A model generated the notes under the pieces. That model was given only the letters and a program-made list of their open reading frames with translations, was not told the origin of the DNA and searched no databases. This document shows, piece by piece, positions 17,644-27,345 of a stretch of DNA of 64,000 nucleotides. The DNA is from Nocardioides sp. Soil805. GTDB lineage: Bacteria; Actinomycetota; Actinomycetes; Propionibacteriales; Nocardioidaceae. The stretch lies in contig NZ_LMSU01000003.1 in NCBI RefSeq assembly GCF_001429625.1, forward strand, positions 1 through 64,000. The letters are read 5' to 3'. A program made the translations under genes and the position numbers. The first letter of the stretch is position 1, and each line of letters starts with the position of its first letter.

Positions 17644-19584
17644 CTACCGCCGGGCGAACATCGCGTCCTGTGCGTAGCCGTCGTGGGGCGATCCGGTGTA
17701 GGCGTCGATCTGGGGCGAGACCGCGAAACGGTTCAGGCCGGTCCAGACGATGTTGACCGCGTCGTCCGAACCCACCGCCAAGCCTGTGTAGTCACCGTCG
17801 AAGACGTTGCAGTCCTTGCCTTCCGCGTCGGTGATCGGCGGATCGGTGTAGCCGTCCGGTCCGCAGATCGCCGGCCACGCACTCTCGGGAACGTACTGAC
17901 CGGCCCAGTGCGTGACCGAGATGTCGACCTGCTCGGTCGGCTGCCGGCCCGTGCCGTCGGGCATCAGCGCCTCGCGTCCGGTGGCCACCGCGGCTCCGCT
18001 CGCCGGCGTGCGCGGAGCGATCGTCAGGTAGACATGATTGAACGTGTCGTCGCGGTCGCCGCCCGGGTCGGCGATGTTCTCGTTCGAGTCGTACGCGACC
18101 GCCAGCGAGCCGTCGGAGCGGAAGTCCGCCCACGGGAACCACTGGTCACCGGGCCTCGCATCGAGCGTGATTCGCGGGTTCCACGACGCGCCGCCGTCCC
18201 AGCTCTCGGCCATGTAGATGTTGGTGTCGGTGACGGCGTCGCACGGGTTGTAGTCCGGTGCCTCGCCCGGAATCTGGTCGAGGCAGCTCGCCGGTGCCGC
18301 GTCATGCGTGCCGGCGAAGTTGTCGTTGTACACCACCACCCAGTGCGCGGGGTTGCTCGGATCCGCGGTGATGGTGCCGGGCGACTGCCACCGGATCTGG
18401 TGACCGGTCACGGTCTGCCGCCCGATCACGCTCCAGGGCAGGTCGGCGTAGCCGTCCTCGAGGTTCGCGACGACGACCGGTGCGCTGAAGCTCGCCCCAC
18501 CGTTGGTCGACTTCACAGCGAGGACGGTCTGCTCGTACTCGCCGGGGGTCTCCCAGGCCGACTCGATGTTGGCGGTCACGAAGTGGACGACGAGGTCACC
18601 GTTGGATGCCACCTCGGGGATCGGGAAGCTGTCCTCGTCGCACTCCCCGGTGGGCCCGGTGCTCTGCGCGGTGCACAGCGCGTTGGATCCCGAGATCTCC
18701 TTCGGGCGCGACCAGGTGCGCCCACCGTCGTCGGAGTACGCGAAGTACACCGACGACTCGGCGTAGGAGCCGTGAAGGGCGTTGAGGTAACGCGCCGCAA
18801 CGACGTAGGAACGGCCGTAGAAGGGGGAGGAGGGGACGTTGTCGACCGTCAGCCATTCCTTGTCGAAGAACGTCGCCCGGTTCGCCGGTCCGAGGGCCGC
18901 GCCGTTGCCCTTCATGACGGTCACCGCCTCGCTCCAGGTGGTGCCACCGTCCGGGGAGTGGCTCACCGACACGTCACCCTGGGAGACGAACGGACCGCCG
19001 AGGCCGCCGACGTTCTCCAGCTGGGCCATCATCGCCCAGCCGGTCTGCGGCGTGTTGCCTGACAGCCTGCCGTTGAACGCGGGCGAGGGGTCACCCGCGC
19101 CGTTGCCGCTGCGCATCGGGACCTGGCCGTCGACCCAGCTGGCGCCGCCGTCGAACGAGGTGAAGAAGCCGGTCGGAACGATCGCCTGGCGGACGCCGGT
19201 CGAGTTGTTGAACCGGTAGAAGTAGTCGTTGGACCCGGCCAGCAGGTGGGTCGGCACCTTGGGGTTGACCGCGATCGCGAGCTCGTTGTCGGGGTTGAAA
19301 TCCTGGCGGTAGGGCTCCTCGTCGTTGCACGAGATGTCCATCGCGCCGGCGGGTGAGCCGTACGCCGAGCCGGCCTCGACCGCGCACCGGTACCGCTCGA
19401 TCTGCACCTTGCTCAGCTGCCCGCCCCCGCCGGTGGTGCTACCGGTGTCGAAGGGATCGACCACCGGGCGGACCACCATCCGGCTGGTCGAGAAGGGCCT
19501 GTCCCGTGCTTCGGCGCCCACCGCCAGGAAGGCGGTTGACATCGCTACTGCTACGGCTCCGATGATGACCGACCTGCGCGACAT
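17644..19584 (-). CDS. Secreted BNR-repeat (sialidase/neuraminidase-like) protein
   Basis: The 646-residue protein begins with a signal peptide (SVIIGAVAVAMSTAFLAVGAEA, ending near residue 26). It contains at least five Asp-box/BNR motifs of the S-x-D-G-G-x-T/S-W type: FDGGASW, PDGGTTW, DDGGRTW, TNGGASF and WDGGASW. These mark a beta-propeller like that of sialidases and some glycan-binding proteins. I cannot confirm the catalytic Arg triad and Tyr of true sialidases, so enzymatic activity is uncertain. The product is extracellular. The ATG at 19584 is chosen because the signal peptide starts there; the frame is open 21 codons further. Confidence 0.75.
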   Translation of the reverse strand: MSRRSVIIGAVAVAMSTAFLAVGAEARDRPFSTSRMVVRPVVDPFDTGSTTGGGGQLSKVQIERYRCAVEAGSAYGSPAGAMDISCNDEEPYRQDFNPDNELAIAVNPKVPTHLLAGSNDYFYRFNNSTGVRQAIVPTGFFTSFDGGASWVDGQVPMRSGNGAGDPSPAFNGRLSGNTPQTGWAMMAQLENVGGLGGPFVSQGDVSVSHSPDGGTTWSEAVTVMKGNGAALGPANRATFFDKEWLTVDNVPSSPFYGRSYVVAARYLNALHGSYAESSVYFAYSDDGGRTWSRPKEISGSNALCTAQSTGPTGECDEDSFPIPEVASNGDLVVHFVTANIESAWETPGEYEQTVLAVKSTNGGASFSAPVVVANLEDGYADLPWSVIGRQTVTGHQIRWQSPGTITADPSNPAHWVVVYNDNFAGTHDAAPASCLDQIPGEAPDYNPCDAVTDTNIYMAESWDGGASWNPRITLDARPGDQWFPWADFRSDGSLAVAYDSNENIADPGGDRDDTFNHVYLTIAPRTPASGAAVATGREALMPDGTGRQPTEQVDISVTHWAGQYVPESAWPAICGPDGYTDPPITDAEGKDCNVFDGDYTGLAVGSDDAVNIVWTGLNRFAVSPQIDAYTGSPHDGYAQDAMFARR

Positions 19585-19776
19585 GGCCACTCCGTACGTG
19601 CCCGGGCGAGCTCGGTTGCCCACGACGACGGGACACCTGTCTTGCATCGTCCGCCCGCAGCCCGTCGGAGGTCAATCACCCGAATCGGTGACCGCGGCCG
19701 AGGCGTCACGGGTCACGAGGTCGGGCACCGTCAGGTCGGGGACGACCCGGTCGACGGCCACGGGGCTACGAGCGCC

Positions 19777-20130
19777 TCACGACGCCGGCCCGAGGACGCA
19801 GAACTCGTTGCCCTCGGGATCCGCCAGCACGACCCACGACGCCTGGTCGCCCTGGCCGACGTCGACGCGGCGTGCGCCGTGGGCGAGCAGGCGAGCGACC
19901 TCGGCGTCCTGGTCGTCGGGCCGGAAGTCGAGGTGCAGGCGGCTCTTGGCCTGCTTGGCCTCGTCGATCCGCACGAAGTCCAGCCCCGGCATGCGGTCCG
20001 GCTCCGCGCGGATCTCGAACTCGTGCTCGGAGGAGTAGACCTCCACCCAGCCGAGGGCCTCGGCCCACCAACGCCCGAGCGCCTCCGGGTCCTGCGCGTG
20101 GACGAGCACCTGCTCCCATTCCAAGCTCAT
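19777..20130 (-). CDS. VOC family (glyoxalase-like) protein
   Basis: The 117-residue protein has the vicinal oxygen chelate fold layout. It starts EWEQVLVHAQDPEALGRWWAEALGW, has a central RLHLDFRPDD segment with a metal-ligand-type His, and ends with the signature WVVLADPEGNEFCVL. The family covers glyoxalases, dioxygenases and resistance proteins; the substrate is unknown. The ATG at 20130 is chosen over upstream in-frame starts because the fold begins there. A TATGTT hexamer lies 7 nt before the ATG, consistent with a leaderless transcript. Confidence 0.85.
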   Translation of the reverse strand: MSLEWEQVLVHAQDPEALGRWWAEALGWVEVYSSEHEFEIRAEPDRMPGLDFVRIDEAKQAKSRLHLDFRPDDQDAEVARLLAHGARRVDVGQGDQASWVVLADPEGNEFCVLGPAS

Positions 20131-20137
20131 GGGGCAG

Positions 20138-20143
20138 AACATA
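20138..20143 (-). promoter_or_regulatory. Candidate -10 element of the VOC gene
   Basis: TATGTT on the minus strand is 7 nt from the ATG and no Shine-Dalgarno is visible. This is one of the better leaderless-promoter candidates here. Confidence 0.4.
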
Positions 20144-20266
20144 GGGCCCGCCGGGCGCGAGCGACAGGCATTACCCGCCGGGACACGTCGTGGGTCCCAG
20201 GGAGCCATGGACGTCGACTCCCGGTCGTGCCACCGTGGAACGAAGCCCTCGTCCCAGGGAGAAGCC

Positions 20267-20413
20267 ATGGAAGATTCAGCGTCCTGCCCGGACTGCCACG
20301 CCCTGACCGACGACCTCGCGGCTCATGAGCGCTGGCACTCGCGCCTGATCCACGACCTCGCCGTCGCCGTCGACAAGGAGAACAAGCGCCGCGACGCGGC
20401 CGGCACGCGCTGA
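20267..20413 (+). CDS. 48-residue CxxC-HxxxH zinc-finger-like microprotein
   Basis: The product is only 48 residues, behind a strong AGGGAGAAG ribosome binding site. Near the N-terminus it has C-x2-C-x9-H-x3-H (CPDC, then AHERWH), which could bind one zinc ion, although the inter-pair spacing is shorter than in classical C2H2 fingers. A basic C-terminal helix (DKENKRRDAAGTR) follows. It could bind nucleic acid or a protein partner; nothing in the context decides. I recognise no named family. Confidence 0.65.
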   Translation: MEDSASCPDCHALTDDLAAHERWHSRLIHDLAVAVDKENKRRDAAGTR

Positions 20414-20555
20414 AGGGCCGGCTCGGCCGCCGCACCCGGTGTGAGCGGCGTCCTCGTCCTGCCCGCCGACGGGGGCCCCTCGTCGTACCTCCTCCGCGAG
20501 CTGGTGGCCGCGTCGTGTAGGCATGGGGTGAGGACAGCCGACGAGGGAGTGATGG

Positions 20556-22349
20556 ATGAGCCTGATCATGTCGCGCCGCGACCTGGAGTTCCTGCTCTTC
20601 GAGTGGCTCGACACCGAAGCGCTCTTCGAGCGGAAGCGGTACGCCGAGCACTCGCGCGACGTCGTGGAGGACCTGCTGGGACTCGCGGAGCGGATCGCGA
20701 CCGACCACTTCGCGCCGCACAACCGTGACGCGGACCTCGCGGAGCCGCGCTTCGACGGCGAGCGCGTCGAGCTGGTCCCGGAGGTCGAACCGGCGCTGCG
20801 GGCCTTCGCCGACGCCGGCTTCATGGCCGCACCCCTGGGCGAGGAGGCCGGCGGGCTGCAGGTGCCCTCGTCGGTCTTCGGGGCGTGCATGGCGTGGTTC
20901 CACGCGGCCAACGTCGGTACGGCGGGCTACGCGCTGCTGACCATGGCCAACGCCCACCTCCTCACGGTGCACGCGACCTCGGAGCTGGTCGGCCGCTTCG
21001 TGGAGCCGATGACCACGGGCCGCTTCTTCGGCACGATGGCCCTCTCGGAGCCGGAGGCGGGCTCCAACCTGGCCGACATCACGACCCGGGCCGAGCCGCA
21101 GCCCGACGGCACCTACCGGGTCTTCGGCCGCAAGATGTGGATCTCCGGCGGGGACCACGAGATGGGCGAGAACATCGTGCACCTCGTGCTCGCCCGCACC
21201 CCCGGCGCCCCGCTCGGCACCAAGGGGATCTCGCTGTTCCTGGTGCCGAAGTTCCTGGTGGCCGAGGACGGGTCGGTCGGCGAGCGCAACGACGTCGTCC
21301 TGGCCGGCATCAACCACAAGATGGGCTTCCGTGGCACGGTCAACACCGCTCCCGTCTTCGGTGAGGGCGCCTTCACGCCCGGCGGGAGCGCGGGCGCCGT
21401 CGGCTACCTCGTCGGCAGCGAGAACCGTGGCCTGCCCGCCATGTTCACGATGATGAACGAGGCGCGGATCGGCGTCGGCCTCGGCGCCACGGCCCTCGGC
21501 TACACCGGCTACCTGAAGTCCCTGGCCTACGCGCGCGAGCGGCTGCAGGGCAGGCCGCTGGGTGCGTCGCCGGAGTCACCCCAGGTGCCGCTGGTCGAGC
21601 ACCCGGACGTGCGCCGGATGCTGCTCGCGCAGAAGTCGTACGTCGAAGGGGCGCTGGCGCTCAACCTCTACTGCTCGCGGCTGGTCGACGACATCGCCTC
21701 CCTGGACGACGCGACCGCGACGGCCGAGGCGGAGAAGCTGCTCGGGGTCCTCACCCCGATCGCCAAGAGCTGGCCCTCGCAGTGGTGCCTGGCGGCCAAC
21801 GACCTGGCCATCCAGGTGCTCGGCGGCGCCGGCTACACGCGCGACCACGACGTCGAGCAGCACTACCGCGACAACCGGCTCAACGCGATCCACGAGGGTA
21901 CCCACGGCATCCAGGGCCTCGACCTCCTCGGTCGCAAGGTGCTGATGGACGGCGGCGCCGGGCTGGGCCTCCTCGTCGGCCGGATGCACGAGACCGCGCG
22001 TCGTGCCGCCGGCACCGGGGACACCGACGGCGAGTGGTACGCCGCGCAGCTCACGGCCGCTGCCGACCGGCTGGTCGAGGTCACGGGTGCCATCGGGAGC
22101 CGCGGTGACCAGCAGGCGATGCTGGCCGACGCCACCGCCTACCTGGAGGCCACCGGCCACCTGGTCGTGGGGTGGCTCTGGCTCGAGCAGTGGCTGGTGG
22201 TCCAGGGACAGGAGTCGGCGTTCCACGACGGCAAGCGGGCCGCGACGGCGTACTTCTTCGGCCGTGAGCTGCCGAAGGTCGGGCCGATGCTCGACCTGCT
22301 CGCCGCGGGGGACCGCACCACGCTGGACCTCGACCCAGGCGTCCTCTGA
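20556..22349 (+). CDS. Acyl-CoA dehydrogenase (long, C-terminal-extension type)
   Basis: The 597-residue flavoprotein has N-terminal, middle (FGTMALSEPEAGSNLADI, a substrate/FAD-binding block) and C-terminal acyl-CoA dehydrogenase domains, plus the extra C-terminal domain of the DmdC-like subgroup. The putative catalytic base is the Glu in NAIHEGTHGIQ, preceded by QVLGGAGYTRDHDVEQHYRD. It should oxidise an acyl-CoA to the 2-enoyl-CoA and pass electrons to electron-transfer flavoprotein. DmdC itself acts on 3-methylmercaptopropionyl-CoA, but substrate cannot be assigned from sequence. A GAGGGAG ribosome binding site precedes the ATG. The gene is monocistronic or read with the cupin gene 98 bp downstream. 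Confidence 0.92.
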   Translation: MSLIMSRRDLEFLLFEWLDTEALFERKRYAEHSRDVVEDLLGLAERIATDHFAPHNRDADLAEPRFDGERVELVPEVEPALRAFADAGFMAAPLGEEAGGLQVPSSVFGACMAWFHAANVGTAGYALLTMANAHLLTVHATSELVGRFVEPMTTGRFFGTMALSEPEAGSNLADITTRAEPQPDGTYRVFGRKMWISGGDHEMGENIVHLVLARTPGAPLGTKGISLFLVPKFLVAEDGSVGERNDVVLAGINHKMGFRGTVNTAPVFGEGAFTPGGSAGAVGYLVGSENRGLPAMFTMMNEARIGVGLGATALGYTGYLKSLAYARERLQGRPLGASPESPQVPLVEHPDVRRMLLAQKSYVEGALALNLYCSRLVDDIASLDDATATAEAEKLLGVLTPIAKSWPSQWCLAANDLAIQVLGGAGYTRDHDVEQHYRDNRLNAIHEGTHGIQGLDLLGRKVLMDGGAGLGLLVGRMHETARRAAGTGDTDGEWYAAQLTAAADRLVEVTGAIGSRGDQQAMLADATAYLEATGHLVVGWLWLEQWLVVQGQESAFHDGKRAATAYFFGRELPKVGPMLDLLAAGDRTTLDLDPGVL

Positions 22350-22447
22350 CCGACCACACCTCAGCGCTGGCGGGCTGGTGGTGGCGGAGCAGGCCGACGC
22401 GGGTGCACCATCGTGCGAGGAGCCCGAGCGTCGGAGAGGGTCGAGCC

Positions 22448-22909
22448 ATGACGTTGACGGAGTCGTTCGTCGTGCAGCGTGACGTGACGGCGCCGGGACC
22501 GTGGCAGGTCCTGGCCGGAGGCGAGCGCACAGCCGGGTCGGTGATGTTCGGCGAAGCCCGGCTGCCCGCGCGTTCCTCGGGCCCGGGCGTCCACGTGCAC
22601 ACGCGCGAGGACGAGGCCGTCTTCATCATCAGCGGCGTGATGACCTTCCTCGTCGGCGACCTACGGTTCGAGGCCGGCGACGGCGAGCTCGTGTGGCTGC
22701 CCCGTGAGGTGCCGCACACCTTCGCGAACCTCGGCGACGAGCCCGTGCGGGCCTTCGGGGTGACCACTCCGGCCGGTCTCGAGGGCATGTTCGCGGAGCA
22801 GGCCGAGTACTTCGGCAGCCTGCAGGGACCGCCGGACCCGGACCGGGTGTGGCAGATCGGCGACCGGTACGGCGTACGCGCACTGGGCCCGCCGCTCGAC
22901 GTCGACTGA
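22448..22909 (+). CDS. Cupin domain protein
   Basis: The 153-residue single-domain cupin shows motif 1 as GVHVHTREDEAVFIISG (two His and Glu metal ligands) and motif 2 as LPREVPHTFAN (His). This gives a complete 3-His/1-Glu set for one metal. Some cupins of this size are quercetinase-like oxygenases or sugar-binding proteins; the substrate is unknown. An ATG preceded by GGAGAGGG sets the start. A short inverted repeat (CTCGT-CTCG-ACGAG, 22925-22938) lies just past the stop and may act as a weak terminator. Confidence 0.85.
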   Translation: MTLTESFVVQRDVTAPGPWQVLAGGERTAGSVMFGEARLPARSSGPGVHVHTREDEAVFIISGVMTFLVGDLRFEAGDGELVWLPREVPHTFANLGDEPVRAFGVTTPAGLEGMFAEQAEYFGSLQGPPDPDRVWQIGDRYGVRALGPPLDVD

Positions 22910-23038
22910 GGTCGATGTGTGGCCCTCGTCTCGACGAGACCCACGCTCAGGCTCGGCGGCAGGCCCGGCGGTCGTCCGCATTGCACGGCACGACGGAGTC
23001 GGGGCTAGCATGCGCGCTCCGCCCCGAGAGGACTGTGC

Positions 23039-23335
23039 ATGGCCACCGACTACGACGCATCCCGCAAGAGTGAAGACGAGCAGAAGGAAGAGAGCCTGGA
23101 GGCCCGCCGCCTGACCTCGGGCGAGCAGGACAAGACCTCCGGCAAGATCGACGAGGACGAGACCGAGCTCGCGGAGTCCTACGAGCTCCCCGGCGCGGAC
23201 CTCTCCCACGAGGTCCTCTCCGTCGAGGTCACGCCGAGGCAGAACGACGAGTTCACCTGCACGTCCTGCTTCCTCGTCCAGCACGTGTCCCGACGGGCCG
23301 CGCCGGGCACCGACCTCTGCCGCGACTGCGCCTGA
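23039..23335 (+). CDS. DUF4193 zinc-ribbon protein
   Basis: The 98-residue protein is a DUF4193 family member, an actinobacteria-specific group. It starts MATDYDA, has an acidic central region and ends with a zinc ribbon: CTSC at 74-77 and CRDC at 94-97. Its molecular role is not known; mycobacteria carry a similar gene. The small size, acidic profile and near-universal presence in actinobacteria suggest a housekeeping function. A possible promoter is visible: TTGCAC at 22981-22986 and TAGCAT at 23006-23011, with a 19-bp spacer. Confidence 0.9.
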   Translation: MATDYDASRKSEDEQKEESLEARRLTSGEQDKTSGKIDEDETELAESYELPGADLSHEVLSVEVTPRQNDEFTCTSCFLVQHVSRRAAPGTDLCRDCA

Positions 23336-23351
23336 CGCCGGCGCCGGCCAC

Positions 23352-24060
23352 TCACGGGTGGTGGAGCCGTGGGCCGGCCTCGCCCCGCGACCGGGTGAAG
23401 CCCTCCTGGAAGGCGTCGTCCTGCCGGACGAGGTCCGCGCCGGGAGCGTCGGGGGAGGCGTCGTACTCCATCGTGGACGCGACCACCTCCACCTCGATCC
23501 ACCGCGGCTCGTCGAGGCAGCTGCGCGGCACGCTCATGGTCAGCATGTCGCTGGTGTAGTCGACGTCGACGGTCGCGGCCTCACACGTCGAGGAGGCGTC
23601 CGGGGCGTACAGATCCACCTGGTGCCTGCCCAGGTGGGCGAGCGCGGTGAGCTGACGGCGCGAGTCGTCGGCGTCGGTCGTGAGCCAGGCGGTCAGGTCC
23701 AGGTACTGCCCGCGCTCCAGGTCCGCGAAGGCGACCTCGAACGTCAGGTCGTCCACCCCGTGGTCGATGGTCGTGGTGACGATGTCGGCAGTCGTGTGGC
23801 CGGGGTGACCGTCGACGCCGGCACGGTGGGTTGTCCGGAGCGTCCACGACCGACGCGCCCCCGGGCCCCGAGCCCGAGACGACGACGTCTCCAGTGACGT
23901 CGGCGACCGAGCTCCGCGTCTGGTGCTGGGAAGGCTGCGACGGCGCTGAACAGCCGGCCAGCACCAGGGCGCCCGCGACGACGAGGGCGGACAGCGGCCC
24001 GGGTCCGTGCCCGGGTGCCGCACGCAGCACCCGGAGCCGCGTCGGAGCTCCGTGGGACAT
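23352..24060 (-). pseudogene. Lipoprotein gene with apparent frameshift
   Basis: Two minus-strand reading frames make one plausible lipoprotein. The 5' part, from the ATG at 24060, gives a signal peptide with lipobox LVLAGC and a Ser/Gly/Asp-rich linker (SVADVTGDVVVSGSG). After DAPDNP, near 23840, that frame turns into an Arg/His-rich run. The adjacent frame takes up coherent beta-rich sequence (GHTTADIVTTTIDHGVDDL, then ITALAHLG-like strands and CEAA-SCLDEP cysteines) and stops at 23352. A single extra base, or a 2-bp loss, around 23800-23850 would explain it. It may be a true pseudogene or a sequencing error. It diverges from the ArsR gene. Function is unknown. Confidence 0.65.
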
Positions 24061-24156
24061 GGGGTGCTCCCGGGACGGGTCGAGGGGCTGGTCGCGCCAT
24101 CGTAGGTCCGCGGCGCACCGCGCACCTGAGGGTTGACGAATAGCTGCGCGACGACA

Positions 24157-24180
24157 ATAGTTAGGTCAATGCCTAACTAT
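24157..24180. promoter_or_regulatory. Perfect palindromic operator over the ArsR start codon
   Basis: ATAGTTAGG and CCTAACTAT form perfect 9-bp arms around the 6-bp spacer TCAATG, which contains the ATG of the ArsR gene. A candidate promoter overlaps it: TTGACG at 24133-24138, 17-bp spacer, AATAGT at 24156-24161. Transcription would start about at the ATG, so the bound repressor would cover both the -10 element and the transcription start. Confidence 0.8.
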
Positions 24181-24507
24181 CACGACGACGTCGATGCGCT
24201 CCTCCGGGCGCTCGCGGATCCGACGCGTCGTGCCGTCGTCGAGCGGTTGGCGACGTCGCCGGCCGTCGTGTCCGAGCTCGCGGCGCCGTTCTCGATGGCG
24301 TTGCCGTCACTCATGCAGCACCTGCGCGTCCTCGAGGACGCGGGGGTGGTGACCTCGGAGAAGCACGGGCGCGTCCGCACCGTCAGCCTGCGACCGGGAG
24401 CCCTCGACGTGCTGCACCTGTGGCTCGGCGAGCAACGCACCGGTGCGGAGCGCCAGGCCGACCGGCTCGGCGTCCACCTGGCCCGCACCCACCCGAAGGA
24501 GACCTGA
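24169..24507 (+). CDS. ArsR-family transcriptional regulator
   Basis: The 112-residue winged-helix protein starts YHDDVDALLRALADPTRRAVVERL, a typical ArsR/SmtB helix 1-2. Its recognition region is SMALPSLMQHLRVLEDAGVV and the wing EKHGRVRTVSL. There is no Cys metal-binding box (ELCVC), so it belongs to the metal-independent branch often paired with SRPBCC or ATPase-like partners. A 24-bp perfect palindrome overlaps its start codon and strongly suggests autoregulation. It heads an operon: the DHFR-like gene follows after 1 bp and the SRPBCC gene overlaps that by 4 bp. No Shine-Dalgarno is seen, so translation is probably leaderless. Confidence 0.92.
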   Translation: MPNYHDDVDALLRALADPTRRAVVERLATSPAVVSELAAPFSMALPSLMQHLRVLEDAGVVTSEKHGRVRTVSLRPGALDVLHLWLGEQRTGAERQADRLGVHLARTHPKET

Positions 24508-24508
24508 C

Positions 24509-25168
24509 ATGACCCGCGTCCGCATCGACCTGTTCGCCTCGCTCGACGGCTACGCCTCGACGACCGACCGCACGCCCGAGAACCCGATGGGGGAGGACTG
24601 GGGTCGCCTCACGGCGGCCTACGCCGCGACGCGCACGTTCCGCGCGCGCGTGCTCGGCGACACCAGCGGCGCCGGCACGACCGGCCTCGACGACTCCCAC
24701 GCCGCCGCGCACTTCGAGGGCATCGGCGCCGAGATCATGGGCGCGGCCATGTTCGGCCTGCACGCCTTCCCCGACGATCCCGACTGGAGGGGCTGGTGGG
24801 GTGACCGGCCGCCGTTCGGCACACCGGTCTACGTCCTGACCCACACGGCACCCCGCCCGTCGATCCCGATGGAGGGCGGTACGACGTTCCACTTCCGCAG
24901 CACGGCGGTCGAGGACGTGCTCGCCGAGGCGACCGACGCGGCCGGCGGCCTGGACGTGCGCGTCGGCGGTGGGGTCCGCACCGCGCGCGACTTCCTGCGC
25001 GCCGGACTGGTCGACGACCTGCACGTCATGATCGCCCCGATCCTGCTGGGGCGGGGCACCCGGCTGTGGGACGACCTGCGCGGCCTCGAGCTCACCCACG
25101 CGGCGAGGACCGAGGTGTCGGAGAGCGGCACGATCCACGTCACCTTCACCCGACAGGACCCCTCATGA
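24509..25168 (+). CDS. Dihydrofolate reductase-like (RibD C-terminal domain) protein
   Basis: The 219-residue protein has the RibD-C/DHFR-like fold: RIDLFASLDGYAST at the start, a central VYVLTHTAPRP segment and the nucleotide-binding LDVRVGGGVRTARDFLRAGLVDDL motif, then IAPILLGRGTRLWDDL. Stand-alone members are predicted NADPH-dependent reductases with mostly unknown substrates. It is the second gene of the ArsR operon, starting 1 bp after the ArsR stop, behind GAAGGAG. The ArsR-DHFR-like-SRPBCC arrangement recurs in actinobacteria, but its inducer is not known. Confidence 0.87.
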   Translation: MTRVRIDLFASLDGYASTTDRTPENPMGEDWGRLTAAYAATRTFRARVLGDTSGAGTTGLDDSHAAAHFEGIGAEIMGAAMFGLHAFPDDPDWRGWWGDRPPFGTPVYVLTHTAPRPSIPMEGGTTFHFRSTAVEDVLAEATDAAGGLDVRVGGGVRTARDFLRAGLVDDLHVMIAPILLGRGTRLWDDLRGLELTHAARTEVSESGTIHVTFTRQDPS

Positions 25169-25626
25169 CGACCGAACGTCGACTCGCCCGCGCCGGTTTC
25201 ACCCTGACCCGCGACTACCCCGTGCCTCCGGACCGCGTCTGGGCCGCGTTCGCCCGGGAGGACCAGAAGCTGGCGTGGTTCGGCGCCGGCGACGCGTTCG
25301 AGTCCGGCGAGTGGGCCTTCGACTTCCGGGTCGGTGGGCGCGACGTGGCGGAGGGCAGGTTCCACGACGGCCCGGTCTCCCGCTACGAGGCCACCTACAC
25401 CGACATCGTCGAGCACGTCCGCATCGTCACGACGTACGACATGTGGATCGACGGGGTCCACATGTCCACGTCGGTGGCCTCGCTCGAGCTCGAGCCGATC
25501 GAGGAGGGCACCCGGTTCACCCACGTCGAGCACGGCGTCTTCTTCGACCAGTTCTGGGCCGACGGCGCGAACCGCGAGGCAGGCAGCCGGGGCCTGCTCG
25601 ACGCGCTGGGCGACCACCTCGCGTGA
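25165..25626 (+). CDS. SRPBCC (AHSA1-like) domain protein
   Basis: The 153-residue protein is a START/AHSA1-like helix-grip fold. It begins FTLTRDYPVPPDRVWAAFAR, has WAFDFRVGGRD and RYEATYTDIVEHVRIVTTY, and ends with a long amphipathic helix (REAGSRGLLDALGDHL). Such proteins bind hydrophobic ligands, and AHSA1-like ones often sit beside ArsR regulators. Its ATG overlaps the preceding stop by ATGA, so it is translationally coupled. It could sense or bind the operon's inducer. No enzymatic motif is present. Confidence 0.87.
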   Translation: MTTERRLARAGFTLTRDYPVPPDRVWAAFAREDQKLAWFGAGDAFESGEWAFDFRVGGRDVAEGRFHDGPVSRYEATYTDIVEHVRIVTTYDMWIDGVHMSTSVASLELEPIEEGTRFTHVEHGVFFDQFWADGANREAGSRGLLDALGDHLA

Positions 25627-25676
25627 CACGACCGCCCCGTGCGGGACCGTGGTCCTCGGGTCCCGTCGGGCGGAGC

Positions 25677-25682
25677 TAGGCT
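25677..25682 (+). promoter_or_regulatory. Candidate -10 element of the ABC-F gene
   Basis: TAGGCT lies 7 nt before the GTG at 25690, with no Shine-Dalgarno. This fits a leaderless transcript. Confidence 0.35.
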
Positions 25683-25689
25683 CGCCCGC

Positions 25690-27333
<1,644 letters not shown>

Positions 27334-27345
27334 GGCCCGGACCGC

